Part shown: piece after piece, positions 11,301 through 25,045 of the stretch
Layout of the letters: each line of letters opens with the position of its first letter
Position numbering within the stretch: the first letter of the stretch is position 1
DNA from: Arabidopsis thaliana
Lineage: Eukaryota; Streptophyta; Magnoliopsida; Brassicales; Brassicaceae
Direction of reading: 5' to 3'
Assembly (NCBI RefSeq): GCF_000001735.4
Contig: NC_003075.7
Coordinates: 9,921,001 to 9,985,000 of the forward strand
DNA: 64,000 bases
Notes under the pieces: model-generated
The model's database searches: none
What the model was told of the DNA's origin: nothing
The model's input: only the letters and a program-made list of their open reading frames with translations
Position numbers and translations under genes: made by a program

Positions 11301-12620
11301 TAAGAAAATTTAGCAAACCAAAGGGGTGGATATTCGATCGTCTTGAAATCTTTATAATACTCCATTAGAATGTATGCGTACTATTACGGCATGATAACTA
11401 TGTCAATAATCTGCCACTAAACAGTGTTTTAATCTAGTCCAATTGTAATCTCTATTGTAATCAAATTGCCATTATTTAATGTACATTTGGTAACTAATTG
11501 TAATCTGAATTAGTCTATTTAGTACATCTTTTACGTACAATTAATCTAAAGTTATCCAGAATGAGAAAACGATCATCAAACAAAGTATAGTTAATATTAC
11601 ATGTACAGATGATAAATGTCTCCTTTCGTTCTTTGTTTTTATTTGGCGATAATGTGCCCTATAATTTTAAAAGCGCATGCTTTCTTCTTATCACTCACAC
11701 GTTCTCTTCGCACTGTCACTCACATTTTCGAGGAGATTATTGCTAAAATGTTTGGAAACAAACACAATAATATATGTTGCAGAAAAATCTCTTTAATAAT
11801 CGACCACACATGTCTCCACGATTTTTTTGTATGATTTTAACTTTTTCTTCAAAGATTCATAACCTCGCTTTCCCTCCCCCACAACCCTTTTAAGACATCT
11901 TATGTTTATATCCCCATGTTTCATTTTGATTTCACCATTTTGGACCTTTATGACATATATTGATTTTTTTTTATTTTTTTAAAGGGTATTATTCTAGTGG
12001 TTTCACTTCTTCTGTCAATATCAAGAAATCCATTTAGCATTTGCATGTTGTGCATCATGATTTATGCGACAAACTTAATTACTCTGAAGTAATCTATGGT
12101 TCAAAATACTATTTAGAACGATAATGATCATGTAACATCCACATAAATTTTGAGGTCCTACATTGGAATCTCTAAATAGCTGTGATTGATTTAAATTATC
12201 CCTATTGAAAACAAAAAAAAGTAGGTATATTCGTTCCTAACAAATTAGATGCCTCTTTTGATGCCAACTTCCCAATGACTAGTCCCAAATGATGAACACA
12301 AAAAACTCACTTGAAAGTGAAATACTCAAACTTTAACTCAAAAGACAACAAAAAACTCCAACTTCAGTCCCATTTGTCTTATTTCTAACAAAAGCCTTAT
12401 TTACATACATACACCAACAAACCAAAGACTTAACCATTGATCAAACACATTTATTTATCTCATGAAACAACAAACCCCAACCTAATCATATACTACACTA
12501 AGAATCCTCTCTAACAAGCATTCAATAGCAACAAGTGGGTACTACAAAATTACCCTTACACAATAGAGTTTACAACTACATTCACTAGAGAAACTTGTGT
12601 GAAAGGTTTAACACTTTTTA
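8400..12620. other. Long intergenic region between PYR1 and MYC4
   Basis: About 4.2 kb separates the convergent 3' ends of PYR1 and MYC4. No gene is recognised. Visible items are PYR1 3' UTR material, A/T homopolymer runs, a (TA)n run near 10806-10820, and local duplications near 10490-10620 (tactgcgtagtatgt twice; gcaacaatcctctaag repeated). An exon-like patch at about 10045-10155 gives a plus-strand frame of about 36 codons ending in a serine-rich stretch; it could be a gene fragment. Confidence 0.5.
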
Positions 12621-12701
12621 CCGCGGCTTATACTATGATCGTTGTTTTCGACTTTTCGCAGTATTCTCCGGTGTATTAGCCCTAAAGATGCTGACTTCAA
12701 T

Positions 12702-14471
12702 TCATGGACATTCTCCAACTTTCTCCGTTAGAGCAACCTTGAGTTGATCTTGCGTGAAAAACTGATTCCCCATTTTCACAGTCGCTTGTTGGATCATAAG
12801 ATCATTCACTACCGATAAACTCGCATGATTCACTTCCAAATCCAACTCCTTAAGTGCTTCCATGAACTTAGCACCAGGATGATTCCTCTTACTACATTGA
12901 ATCCTTATCATTGCATCCCAACCAATAATCTTCACATCAACCTCCATCTCTATCAACACACTCGATTCTTGATTCAAACATTTTCGATCTTTTACCGAAC
13001 TTTTCGCATTTCCCGCTTCTTTATTCATCACATCAATCTGCTTCTGCAACTCTTCTTTATCAGATTCAGCCTTTTGCAACTTAGACTTAAGCTCACTGAT
13101 ATACGAAATAGCATCTCCTAATAGAGAAGCTTTATCCATCTTAGACACATTAGGAACCACAGCTCTTAAAGAATAGAATCTCTGATTCAACTTCTCTCTT
13201 CTCTGTCTCTCTGCCTCTACATGATTCAAAGGCTCTTCTCTTCCATTCGCCGGTTTTCTCCCTCGTTTCCTCGGTTTCTTCTCCGGTTCAACCACAACTC
13301 TGTTACTCTCAGCTTCTTTAGCCACTGAAGCTTCAAGATCAGAGTGATTCGAGTCACATGGAAGAACAGAGGTAAAAGAAAGCATCCCTTCTTCATTATT
13401 CGAAACCGGTGATCTCTTCTTATTACTACTATCTTCTTCTTGACCATTCTCAATCCCATTCTTGAAATTCACCATTTCACAAGATTTCAGAACTTTAGGG
13501 TTAGGGTTTTCAACAGAGCTTCCATTACAAAGCTTAGAAATTGGTTGAGAATCAGAATTAGAAGTTGAGTCATTTCCACCATTATTCATCACCGGAGCAG
13601 CTACAAGACCAGAGTCAACACCATTAGGTTCACTAATCCACAAACCTGGATCATTCTCTCCTTGATCTGGATTCAAATTAAACGCCCAAGAACCAAATTC
13701 ACCACCACCATTGTTAAAATTGAAAAAGGTGTCAACTTTATCAACAAGATCTGAACTTTGATGAATAATCTCCGACGAACCAAGCTCAACGACACCATTC
13801 TCTGTCGCTACACACACCATTGTTTGTAACCCATAAATCTGACCTTGACGAGCTCTCTCACAACTTGATCCAGCTAAAGCATTAGAACCAGATAACCAAA
13901 TCGTGTCTGAATTTGAGAAAGCTTGACCAGGTAAACCAGTACCCTTGACAAAGCTCTGTGTCATTGAAACTAAGAAGAACCATTCAGTATCTGTAACTTC
14001 TTCATCTCCAGCTTCATCTCCTCCTCCTACACCACCGGAGATTAAAGAGTTGAGCTCTCTAATCACTCTCTTACGATGCTCTTGTTCAGCTGCACTAGCT
14101 GGATTTGATTTCTTCTTTCTAGACTTCTCTTCTTCTCCTTTGTAATAACCATCTCCCCAACCTAACAACACTGTGTTGTTGTTGTTGTTGTCTTCTCCGG
14201 CGAAACCGTGAGATGATTGCCAGAACACGGCGTAAGTCCAGTTCTCGTTTGCTCCTTCGATTAAAGCTTGGAGACGTTGCTGGAGATTATCTTCGTTGAC
14301 TTGAGGAAGAGGAGGAGGAGGAAGTGGAGGAAAAAGAGAAGAATGATCGGAGCCGCCGCCGATGAAAGCTTCCATTACCGATGCATCGTCGTCGGTTGAC
14401 CAGAGATTTGTTGTATCCGTTTTTGATTGGTTGAGATGGTAATCGGTTACTTGAACATTCGTCGGAGACAT
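12702..14471 (-). CDS. MYC4: bHLH transcription factor MYC4
   Basis: Intronless frame of 589 aa. The N-terminal half holds the JAZ-interaction region ([12 protein letters not shown], about 76-87, and [11 protein letters not shown], about 102-112). The transactivation segment [14 protein letters not shown] (about 161-174) binds MED25 or JAZ. A basic stretch ([10 protein letters not shown], about 398-407) precedes the bHLH at about 414-463. The H-E-R residues for G-box binding (H417, E421, R425) lie in HVEAERQRR. An ACT-like C-terminal domain follows. With MYC2 and MYC3, MYC4 drives jasmonate responses and, with MYB factors, glucosinolate synthesis (established). Poly-N and poly-P tracts occur near residues 47-56 and 95-99. 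The protein is complete, with the length known for MYC4. Confidence 0.98.
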   Translation of the reverse strand: MSPTNVQVTDYHLNQSKTDTTNLWSTDDDASVMEAFIGGGSDHSSLFPPLPPPPLPQVNEDNLQQRLQALIEGANENWTYAVFWQSSHGFAGEDNNNNNTVLLGWGDGYYKGEEEKSRKKKSNPASAAEQEHRKRVIRELNSLISGGVGGGDEAGDEEVTDTEWFFLVSMTQSFVKGTGLPGQAFSNSDTIWLSGSNALAGSSCERARQGQIYGLQTMVCVATENGVVELGSSEIIHQSSDLVDKVDTFFNFNNGGGEFGSWAFNLNPDQGENDPGLWISEPNGVDSGLVAAPVMNNGGNDSTSNSDSQPISKLCNGSSVENPNPKVLKSCEMVNFKNGIENGQEEDSSNKKRSPVSNNEEGMLSFTSVLPCDSNHSDLEASVAKEAESNRVVVEPEKKPRKRGRKPANGREEPLNHVEAERQRREKLNQRFYSLRAVVPNVSKMDKASLLGDAISYISELKSKLQKAESDKEELQKQIDVMNKEAGNAKSSVKDRKCLNQESSVLIEMEVDVKIIGWDAMIRIQCSKRNHPGAKFMEALKELDLEVNHASLSVVNDLMIQQATVKMGNQFFTQDQLKVALTEKVGECP

Positions 14472-14597
14472 AACAGTTCTCTGACGTAGTTATAAAAGAG
14501 AAGACTTTTTGTTTTTCCGGTGAGAGACAGAGGAGAGAAGTAAGTTCTTTAAGCAAAATATTTGTGTTTGGTTTGATTGTTTCGGGAAAAGGAATCT

Positions 14598-14605
14598 GTT
14601 TATAT
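14598..14605 (-). promoter_or_regulatory. Probable TATA box of MYC4
   Basis: TATAAACA on the minus strand, about 130 bp before the MYC4 ATG. This spacing suits a short leader. Confidence 0.4.
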
Positions 14606-14609
14606 TCAT

Positions 14610-16120
14610 TTTTTTTTTTTAACTCTAAAGAAAAAGAAATAGTACTTTTATTTTCACCAAATATGAATTATTGATTGAGTTATTTCTGAAGTTGGGTTAT
14701 ATACATAACTTGATTGAAAACAATTTTTTTCTGAATAGTAATTGTTTTACAAGAAAATTACTAATCTATGTAAGAGAATCGGATCAAATTTGTCAAGGAG
14801 CCTTTTACATCAAAGTTGATAATTAAGAACAATTAAAGAATGAAAATGATATTTCACTTACAATAATGATCTTGTCTCCCTCACTTTTGGTATTGGTGTC
14901 AATATCTGCTTTTCTTGTGATTAATCCCATCATTTAATTCTTGTAAGCAAGTAGCATCAATTAATTTAAACAATGAGTTTGTAGAATTGCAGTTGTTCTT
15001 TGAGGCAGGAAAATATGATTTAAAGGGATTAAGGGAGTGTTAACACCAAAGATTTGGATACAACATTTATATACAAAACCTATAAAGCAAATATTGTAGA
15101 CTTGTAGTTTAACATTTTCTTATAAACATATTTTTGTTGGCTTCGTTATTGGACACAACTTTTTGCAATGATAAAGAACAAAAAAAAGACATGGGTGATT
15201 TTGATATCAAAGGTGAAAGAGACGCAAGAGCATAAAGGAAAATAAAAGGTATAGTATTAAAACAGAATTAGATTTAATTACGAAAATTATACGACCACAC
15301 AAAAATAATCACATTATGTCGTGTGGGTCTCGTGTTTTTAGTGGCCAGATTTCATAATATGCTTTCTTTTTCAGTGAGAGCAAATGCCCAAAAATGTTGG
15401 TCTCTCTATGTTCATATCCGACGAAACTATAGTGTCTACTGTACAGTGACATTTCGGAATCGCATAAAAGCAAACAAAACAAATTAAGCTGGGCTTTACT
15501 TTATATTGGGCCTCACACATTTTGGGTAGTTAATAAAACTAGCCCGCAAATATTTCACATTTGACATTTTTTAGTGTATGGTCAACAACAAGTATAGCGA
15601 AACTTTTAGCATATAATATGTGTGAGACATATTATGGAAAGAAGGCAAAAATGAAAACCGTTAGTTAGTTTGAAAACCTGGAGTTATAAAAAGTCGTATT
15701 TTAATTTACTAATACATGTTAACTTCAGATATTAAAAACAAATCCTGTACGTATTAAACCATATGATAAACATAATATTAATACGAAAAATGTATAACAC
15801 ACGATTAGACAAATTAGGAAGTAATCTTTGAATTGAGGTTTAAGAAAAGGTGAAAATGATAAGCTTTCGTCCGTTTTATATCATCCATGTTGCTTCAGAA
15901 ACGGAATTTACACACTACGTGTCGTTTCTACGTAATGCCATTTTCGTAATTTCTAGAGTTTATTCAGGGTGTTTTCGTCAGTCTAGTCAGATCAAATGTT
16001 TCCATCAAACGTTAGTACTGTTTCCTTTAGATTTACAGATTTTGAAGAAGAAAGATTTCAAATTAAAAAATCTTTCAAATTTCTTCAAGGAGGTGATCAA
16101 ATTGAACAATTTGATCTACA
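14610..16120. other. Intergenic region shared by the MYC4 and AGD8 promoters
   Basis: Divergent promoter region between MYC4 (-) and AGD8 (+). No additional gene is recognised. Open frames at about 15850-16200 belong to the AGD8 leader or run through its first exon in the wrong frame. Confidence 0.5.
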
Positions 16121-18146
16121 ATGGCTTCTTCTTCTGCTGACAATCTTACCGACAAAAACATTGTTTTCAGAAAACTCAAATCAAAATCTGAGAACAAGGT
16201 AATCAAATTTTTTTCTGAATTCTTCTCTTTCTTTGAGTATCGTCAATTTGATATTGTGTATGTTTAGATCTGAGAGTTGTTTGACTAGATCTTTGATTCA
16301 TTTATGCTAATTTTGGTTTTGATTTGCCAATTTAGGTCTGCTTCGATTGTAGTGCGAAGAATCCAACTTGGGCATCGGTTACATATGGGATTTTCCTCTG
16401 CATCGATTGTTCAGCTACTCACCGGAATCTTGGTGTTCATATCAGCTTCGTCAGGTAAACAATTCATCATCTGATCCAATTCTTCGGCATTACTCTAGCT
16501 CAGATTTTGGCTAAGGTTTAAGCTTTTGAGGCCTTTATAAGGGAATTAGCTTAAACCGTGCTCAGGTGTTCAGAATTGTTGGCTAATGTGTAGCATTACG
16601 TTGACTTTAGTGTGGTTGAATCATCAGATTATGTTTTAAGGTTTCAGAATTGTTGACTTCAAAATTTCACCAGTGTCTTGAAATTAGACTCATTCAAATT
16701 ATCGATTCATTGACTAGATAATATTGAATAATGCCACATTACGTTCTCAAGATGCTACCTTTTCCGTTTTTGTATAGATCAACGAATTTAGACTCTTGGA
16801 GCCCGGAGCAGCTCAGGACAATGATGTTTGGTGGTAACAACCGTGCTCAGGTTTTCTTCAAGCAACATGGATGGACTGATGGTGGCAAAATTGAAGCTAA
16901 GTATACTTCAAGAGCTGCTGATTTGTATCGGCAGATTCTTGCTAAAGAAGTTGCGAAAGCGATTGCGGAAGAAACTAATTCTGGTCTTCTGTCATCTCCC
17001 GTTGCTACTTCTCAGTTACCGGAAGTATCTAATGGGGTTTCTTCTTATTCTGTCAAGGAAGAGTTACCTCTTTCGAAACATGAAGCTACCAGTGCTACTT
17101 CTTCGCCTAAAGCTTCTAATACAGTTGTGCCTAGTACGTTTAAGAAACCTATTGGTGCTAAAAGGACAGGAAAAACTGGTGGTCTTGGTGCAAGGAAGCT
17201 TACTACTAAGGTAAGTCTTAGGGGTATTTTTTTGGAGCATTTACGTTTTTGTTCTCTTGTTCAGATTAAAAGATTGGATTTTGTTTTTGGTGAAATGTAG
17301 CCAAAAGACAATCTCTATGAGCAGAAACCGGAAGAAGTTGCACCGGTTATTCCCGCTGTATCATCAACAAATAACGGGGAAAGCAAATCATCAGCTGGTT
17401 CATCATTTGCCTCTCGGTTTGAGTACAATGACGACCTGCAATCTGGAGGACAAAGCGTTGGTGGTACACAAGTGCTTAACCATGTTGCTCCACCAAAGTC
17501 GTCAAGCTTCTTTTCGGATTTTGGAATGGACAGTTCTTTTCCCAAGAAATCAAGCTCCAACTCTTCAAAATCTCAAGTAAACACATAATTTCTCAGTAAC
17601 AAAATTAATAAATCGAAATTCCAAACCTCTTCTAAACCATTTCTTTTTCTCTTACTAGGTTGAAGAATCAGATGAAGCAAGAAAGAAGTTCACAAACGCA
17701 AAGTCCATATCTTCAGCTCAGTACTTTGGGGATCAGAACAAAAACGCTGATCTGGAATCAAAAGCTACTCTTCAGAAGTTTGCAGTAAGTAACAACATTC
17801 ACCACAATCTCAAAGGAACATATAACAACATCTTCCGATTCTAATGCCATTGTTGGAAATTACAGGGCTCAGCATCTATCTCAAGCGCTGATTTTTACGG
17901 TCACGACCAAGATGATTCCAATATTGATATAACAGCTAGTGATCTCATTAACCGACTTTCTTTCCAGGTAAAAGATCCATACACCTGAATCTCTGGTTCT
18001 TCTTCACATTTTTAACCTTTTGACGAATTTTTGATCAGGCGCAACAAGATCTATCGTCGCTGGTGAACATAGCAGGAGAAACAAAGAAGAAGCTTGGAAC
18101 TTTGGCTTCTGGTATCTTCAGTGATATTCAAGACAGAATGCTGTAA
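16121..18146 (+). CDS. AGD8: ARF GTPase-activating protein AGD8
   Basis: Seven exons: 16121-16198, 16336-16454, 16778-17210, 17301-17576, 17660-17784, 17866-17967 and 18039-18146, all GT-AG. Exons 1-3 encode the ArfGAP domain. The zinc finger reads [11 protein letters not shown]...CIDC, followed by the arginine finger in [10 protein letters not shown] and the FFKQHGW motif. The rest is low-complexity Ser/Lys-rich sequence with a C-terminal helix ([20 protein letters not shown]) typical of the ArfGAP2/3 (Glo3) class, which acts in COPI traffic at the Golgi (family knowledge). The calculated length is close to the 413 aa known for AGD8. Exon 3 and parts of exons 4-5 recur as broken copies at 29630 and 37110. 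Confidence 0.95.
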
Positions 18147-18913
18147 GAAGACCACGAGTCTCTCACATGTTTTTGATATTGACAGAGAAAAAAAAGTAAG
18201 AAAGAAGCTTTGTCGGAAAACTTCCAATGAGGTTCACGTTTCTCTGTTTTTATTTTATAGAACTTTTTTTTGAAAACTATTGAGACGTGGCTATTGTTGT
18301 TATCATCAAAATCTATATTGATACTATTATACTCGATATGTTATAGACTTTATTAAAAAAAACTTTGTTTGTTTGCAGAAAGTGGATTTTTAATCAAATT
18401 TAATTGTGATGATTACAATGTCAATTGGTTATGCAAGATATTAATTAATATGTTTAAGATTTTTCACTTTTAATAAGTAAAATAAAATACGTCAAAAAAA
18501 TTTCCTAAAGATAATGCCAAAAAGGTTAAATTATAGAAATTAAACTAAAATATATTAAAAGTTGACTTAAAAATGCAATGTTGACCACCGACCTAGGGGA
18601 AAACAAATTTACCGTATCTGGGATAGAATCTCTTCTGTATCATCTCAGATAAAGATTACTACATAAACACACTTTACAGTTTTACGACGCCCAAAATTCA
18701 ATTCCCGGAGATTAAAAACCCTAAAACAAACACTGGCGATTCGATTTTCCCTCCCAATTCAAATCATCTCTTAATCTTCTTCTTCTCACTATCCTCTCAA
18801 ATTCGCCGCCGATCTTCCATCAATTTTGATTTCTCGCACCGAAATTTCGACTTTTCATCTCCTATCGACGAAACCCTAATTTTTCACACTCCAGAAATCG
18901 AACTTTGACGACG
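18147..18913. other. AGD8 3' region and UBP20 promoter/leader
   Basis: The AGD8 3' UTR, then AT-rich DNA, then a CT-rich leader for UBP20 from about 18700. No separate gene is seen. Confidence 0.5.
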
Positions 18914-21698
18914 ATGTTAATGGCTAAACCCGACGTACCTTCATCGATTTTACCTCGTTCGTCGTCGATACTTCCCAACTCGATCGAAACCCTAGATGAG
19001 AACGAGTCGATTGAAGCACAAGTTAATAATGTTCAGTCATTGGCTCTTTCGTCCCCAAATCGAGATCGCAGCGATGATGATGATAATAATAATAATCATG
19101 ATTCGGTTTCAATTCCGCCTCCGATCTATGATGGGTATAGCTCTTCTTCCTCTGACGAATCCCAGTCCGTTCCTTCTCCTCCGATCAATTTGGATCACGA
19201 TGATGATGAGTGTCAGATTCCAATCAGGAATACTTCGCAAGCTCTAGACGATATCGACGATGATATCTGGGGCGATGATGATCTCCCAGAGACTCGCAGA
19301 CCTTGGACTCCTAATGTTTCGCCTGGTTTTGGAAGCGATGATGATGATGACAATGATGATGACAACTCTAAAAATGAACCTCGCAAATCCTTGTTCTATG
19401 GTTTCCGGCAAGAACCTGAGCCTGTTACTGGTGTGGTATGTTCTGATTTCGTTTCCAAGTTTTGGTTTTTTAATTTTGGGTTTTGATCTCTGATTACGAA
19501 TTTGATAATTTTTGTAGGGAGCTGGGCTTTGGAATTTAGGCAACAGTTGTTTCCTTAATTCGGTGTTTCAATGCTTCACTCATACTGTGCCACTTATCGA
19601 GAGCCTTCTTTCTTTCAGATATGAAGTTCCATGTCACTGTAAGACTTTTAATGTAGTGTAGCTTTTTGTTCTTATGTTACGTTGTAATGATCTTATCTTA
19701 TATATTATGTTTGGCTTTGTAGGTGGGAATGAGTTCTTCTGTGTTATAAGGGCTATTCGCTATCACATTGAGGCTGCATTGAGGCCTGAGAGATGTCCAA
19801 TTGCTCCGTATTTTTTTTTTGACAATCTTAACTGTATCCTTCATCGATTTTTATTTCATAAATTTTCTGAATATATTTGATTTTGGGATTCTCTGATTTT
19901 TTTTATGAGATGCATTTTGATTTATCCTTAAGCTGTCACAGATTTTTCACCTGACTTCCAGCGTTATCAACAAGAAGACGCTCATGAGTTTCTGCAAGCA
20001 TTTTTGGAGAAGTTGGAGATATGTGGTTCGGATCGAACAAGTTTTCGTGGCGATATCACTTCTCAAGATGTCTTTTCTGGTCGTCTCATCAGTGGGGTAA
20101 GTAGTTTAAACTTTTATACACTTGGTCAAGTGTCAAAGCTATTTCGGTATGAGTTTCAGTTGTTTTTTTTGTAAACATGTACGCATTTCTGTTTTCAGCT
20201 ACGTTGCTGCAACTGTGACTACGTCTCCGAGACATATGAAAAGTCAGTTGGGTTGAGTTTGGAAATTGAGGATGTGGATACCCTTGGAAGTGCACTAGAA
20301 TCCTTTACCCGTGTGGAGAAACTTGATGAGCAATTGACATGCGACAACTGTAATGAAAAAGTTTCAAAGGAGAAGCAACTGTTGCTTGATAAGCTCCCTT
20401 TGGTTGCCACTTTCCATTTGAAGAGATTCAAGAATAATGGGTTATATATGGAGAAGATCTATAAGCATGTCAAGATCCCATTAGAGATAGACTTGCAGCC
20501 ATATATGAGGAATATCCAGGAAAACGAAGTATGTGAAACTTGCAGTAAACTATCTTATATCTTTCTTTTACTCAAAATTTTGTATTTACACTTTGAGACC
20601 CACTTCATTTCTTTATTTGTCAGGTTTCTACAAAATACCATCTTTATGCTCTGGTGGAACATTTTGGGTATTCAGTAGCTTATGGACATTACTCCTCCTA
20701 TGTGAGATCAGCTCCTAAGATATGGCATCACTTTGATGATTCGAAGGTGATGTTTTTAGTAATTCTACTCGATCCGGGTGGTTTAATATATGATTTCCAT
20801 AAATAAAGTTTTCCTTTTTGTGCTTTTGACAACCGCAGGTCACTAGAATAGATGAAGATATGGTGCTATCACAGGATTCGTATATTCTTTTTTATGCACG
20901 AGAAGGAACTCGCTGGTTTTCTAGTGTCTATGAAGAGATGCAGCCATTGGTTGAAGCGAGTTTACTAAATTCGTCCCCAAAGTCTGTGCTTGATTCCTCT
21001 ACTAACGGGGAGTGTTTATCAGAGATCAGTTATGAGAATGGCGATAAAGCAAGCAAACCCTGCGATTCTGCTGGAGTGTGTAACCAACATGTCAAGACGA
21101 AAGAAGATTTTGTTTCCCTCTCTAATGATGATGTGTTTCTATCAGCAGAGTCTTCTAGTGGCGAGGAGTCTCCTATGGGAGAGCTTTTGGACCCGCTTGA
21201 TCCTGATGATTCTTACAGTCCATGCACTGAGAAAGAATCAGATTCTTGTTTAGCCATTGAAAGAGCTACCATTCGTGATGATTTTTTTCCTCTGCTCCTG
21301 GATCAAAATCAAGAGTCGTCGACGTCGTCTCCAAAACTGCAAGGTACTTCTATTCTCTGATTACAGGACAGATTGTTGAAACTTTTGAACCGAGTTTTAT
21401 GTTTTATTCGCATCAATGTTGACTTATGGAGTTCGGTTCCTTACTTGGCGGTGTATGTGTGTGTGGTGATTCTGCAGAAAGAACTTTTGAAATGCAGCTC
21501 TTGCAAATGGAAGAAACCACAAAGAGCCAAGAACCTTGGAAGCAGCCATTATCATCAATAAGCAATATCGCAGATTCCATGGAAGCAGAATTTGTGTATG
21601 GAGACCTCATGAAGAAACCTTCACCTCGTGCTAGAGAGTTGTTGGATCAAGCCATTTCTACAAATGGTTCTCCTCCCAAAAAGTTAAAAACAACATGA
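18914..21698 (+). CDS. UBP20: Ubiquitin carboxyl-terminal hydrolase UBP20
   Basis: Eight exons: 18914-19435, 19518-19638, 19723-19833, 19942-20096, 20199-20528, 20624-20746, 20839-21343 and 21478-21698, in phase and GT-AG. The start is the ATG giving MLMAKPD. The N-terminus is acidic, with long Asp/Asn runs. The USP catalytic core begins at exon 2. The Cys box NLGNSCFLNSVFQC carries the nucleophile; QQEDAHEFL, a CxxC...CxxC zinc ribbon (LRCCNC, LTCDNC) and the His box GYSVAYGHYSSYVR follow. The C-terminal tail is unstructured and ends in KKLKTT. Such enzymes remove ubiquitin from substrates. The total of about 695 aa matches UBP20. All catalytic motifs are present. Confidence 0.95.
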
Positions 21699-21719
21699 AA
21701 ATGTGATCTGCTTCTGGAC

Positions 21720-24700
21720 ACAGAGAGGTATCATGTCGACTTTCTTGATCGCTAGCTACAAACTTCTTCTAGGTGTTATAATTGACTTTGATTTAGACTA
21801 AATCAGGCTTTAATCGTTTTTGTTTCGTGCATACTAGTAGTTCTGGTGCTTTTGACTTGGTTAAGCAAGGATTAAGAATCTAATAAAGCTTTAGATTCTG
21901 TTATTGGTTTTTGCTTCTTTTTCTCCGACCATTGATTCACCTCTTTTTGTTCGAACCTGAAAACCCCAAGTCCTGAGACCATTAAGACTAGAGAGCTTTG
22001 TGGTTTAAATGTGTTGACACATTTTCAAAGATCACTGGAACTCGACGGAACATCAAGTGAAATGTGAATAACCGATAATTCAATTGAAATGAAAACCGAC
22101 CGGTTTGGTTCCGCTCATATTGACTTCTTGATTTAGTACTTTACTAATAAACCAAGTGAGCGATTTACTACTAATCATGTTAAGTACAGTTGTCAGTAAA
22201 TATCTGAAGATTAGTGGACTATAAGTCTATTATGAGTCTTAAGATAATATACAATTTATATAGAGTAAAAAACTTGAAGATTAGTGGACTATGATAACAT
22301 ATACATTACATACATGTCTATATCTCGATTTTTGTTTGTTTTCAACTGAAGAGAGAAATAAATAAAGTGTTTCTATCGAATGTCCTCGAAGATGCGAAGT
22401 AAATACTAATTCTATGATGTTTATCGTCGACTGAGTCTAGTCTTGTTTCGTTTTTATGGTTGATTAATTTAATACAAATTTCGGAAAAAATTAATAAAGA
22501 GAGAACAAAGAAAAAAGATGATAAGAAGCGGGTCCATACACCGGGTCAGATTTGGCGTGCCGTGTCCAAAGTGCTTCAATTTTGACTAAACCATTCGATT
22601 TTTCTTTTTATTTTTTAGTATTTTTTTTTTTTTAGTTTTATCGTCAATGAAAATAACTCGTGTTTATATGTTCTTACTTCTTAAACTTTTTCCTCACAAT
22701 TTTATCATGAGTTAAACTTAACGGAACATGAATTACTATATCGTATATGTGAGCATGCGTAATGTGAATTACATTTGTATTTATCCCAAAATTAGGATGA
22801 ATTGCTATAATGTAGTAGGGATTAACAAAATTAACAAAGGAAACACAAGTTATCAAAGTGAAAAACAAATGTGGATTTGGTAATATCAAGGTCAAGTGGC
22901 GTCCTTTTTCAAAGTCAATGGACAATAAATCGCATGTAAGACTTGTGTGTTCCTATTCAAATGACTGCATACGTTTTTCAAAATTGTCACAAAACTTATC
23001 ACCAATACAAGATTTATAGTATCAATAGTATGTTTCATCTTTTCTATTTAAGAAAAAAACAAACAAATTGGTATCTTCATCCATCTACCATCATGCATGA
23101 CAAATGAATAAAAGCTGTTGTTATCATATGACGTCTATAGAATGCATATTATATGTCTCCCTTTTATTTTATTTCCTTGTCGTCATTCTTTTATTTTATT
23201 ATACTACATTATATGCATTTAAACATATATTAAAGACACACATTATATGATTCATAAGGTAGAAACAATTATTTATCATTCATCGGGCCAACAAATTCTA
23301 TATCCGCATGAAACACGGAAGTCTAAATTTAACAACGCAATGAGTAGACTCTTGTATAAATGAATTTCAACAAATAATTCCATGTTTCACCTATCAGAGA
23401 TTTAGAACAAAACACAAACTGTTGTAAGAACAGAAAAAAAGTGTTAGTTAAAATTTGAATTCAAATGTGACATTACGTTTAGGCTTTATGAAACTAATTG
23501 TACTTTCATTTCAGATGAGACATGACAGCGATATTCATAAAAGTTTTGCTGAATTAAATTATGTGTATAGTATGATTTTATATAATCAAAGGACATGAGT
23601 TTAAAATGGAATTTCCTTTTCAAGTGATGCATATTGGAATAGTTAGTACTGACTTTGCAATGTTAATTTACCTAATTAATTAGAACAACAACCAAACGCA
23701 AGCACTAATAAACAAAAGGGTGTGTTATCTATATAATAACCCATCTTTTGACCTAAATTTCTGCATTAATTTTCTCTTTAATAATTTAACAAGTGATAAA
23801 CAAGTACACATGGATTAGGTTATTATGTCCAATTCATGAGCTTGTCTCCGCTTATTGCTCGCTTTAAAAGCTATAACAATGGAATCTAATTATTGATATC
23901 ATCCATCTTCTTATTATATACAAATACACACCAATAATAATGAGAACAAAGTATAAAGTGCGATTCACACTTGTTCCAACTCATTCTTATGCACATATAA
24001 TAGAAATAACATATAAACAAACACGCACATATACACTAATTTTCCATAAAACGAAATTTACAAGTAAAAATGAAATTTTCTTTTTCAACAGTCAAGTTAT
24101 TTGAAAACATTACGTCATTCATATTATATATAATTTTTTTTGGTGAGATATCTATCATTGATGTTATATTACAACAGTTTAAAACTATTTAACCATAAAA
24201 GTTACATGAATACATATACACGTCTTAGCTATTCTAGTAATTTTAATATTTTGAACAAGCAAAATAAGTTTTTTTAAAAATAGAGGAAAAATAGAGAGAC
24301 CACCTGATAAAACACTTATAATGGGATTCTAAAGGATAGAGATGAGATGTCAAAAGACTCAATACTACAATAATGGAGCAATAGTTTTCTCCACTTGGCT
24401 AATATAATATCTAACACAAAAAAAACTTCCCACAATTTTTTTTTGTTTTTGCTAAAGGTAAACACATTTCCATATTATTACTAAACTTTATTTTATACAT
24501 AAATGCAATGTGTATTTAAACCAAGAATAATGTTGTGCTCTAAGATTATGTAACGAAAAAAAAAATCTAGTTATATATATATATATATAATGATTTATTT
24601 CTATATAATATCTTATAACATTGCAAAATATTAATTTATAAACATATAAAATATTAAATCTTGATAAACCGGAAATAAATATTATTTTGCAAGTGAGATT

Positions 24701-25040
24701 ACATAATTTGAAGATTTTTTTGTAGAGTGAATATGGGAAAAATATATAGAGATTCTCTCTATTGGTAATTGGTATATTATGAGAAAGATATTGATTTTTT
24801 TTAATTTTAAGTTTGATTAAAGATATTGTAAACATTTATATAATTAAAAAAAAAAGAGAAGGAAAGAGGAAGGAGGTTGGGTTGGTCGACTTTGCTAAGA
24901 TAAGAGAAGAGAGACTGACTCTCTCTCTCTCTAACTCTTCATTCTTCTCTCTTTTACCTTCTCTCCAAGAAATCTTCACTTTCTCTCTAGAAAAAAGTTG
25001 GAAGCTGACTCGATAAAGACTCTCTTTTTCTTCTTCTTCC
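21720..25040. other. Long AT-rich intergenic region
   Basis: About 3.3 kb between UBP20 and the PLATZ gene. No coding exon, tRNA or clear terminal repeats were found. It holds UBP20 3' UTR sequence, poly-A/T runs and a (TA)n run at about 24572-24590. A CT/GA-rich PLATZ leader begins at about 24850 (CTCTCTCTCTCTCT near 24919). Confidence 0.5.
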
Positions 25041-25045
25041 TGCAA

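Noticed and set aside
11616-11834. 72-codon plus-strand frame in the PYR1-MYC4 gap
   Set aside because: Hydrophobic low-complexity reading of AT-rich DNA with no promoter or relatives visible.
12825-13121. 98-codon plus-strand frame
   Set aside because: It is antisense to the bHLH region of MYC4, with no start context or domain; a shadow frame.
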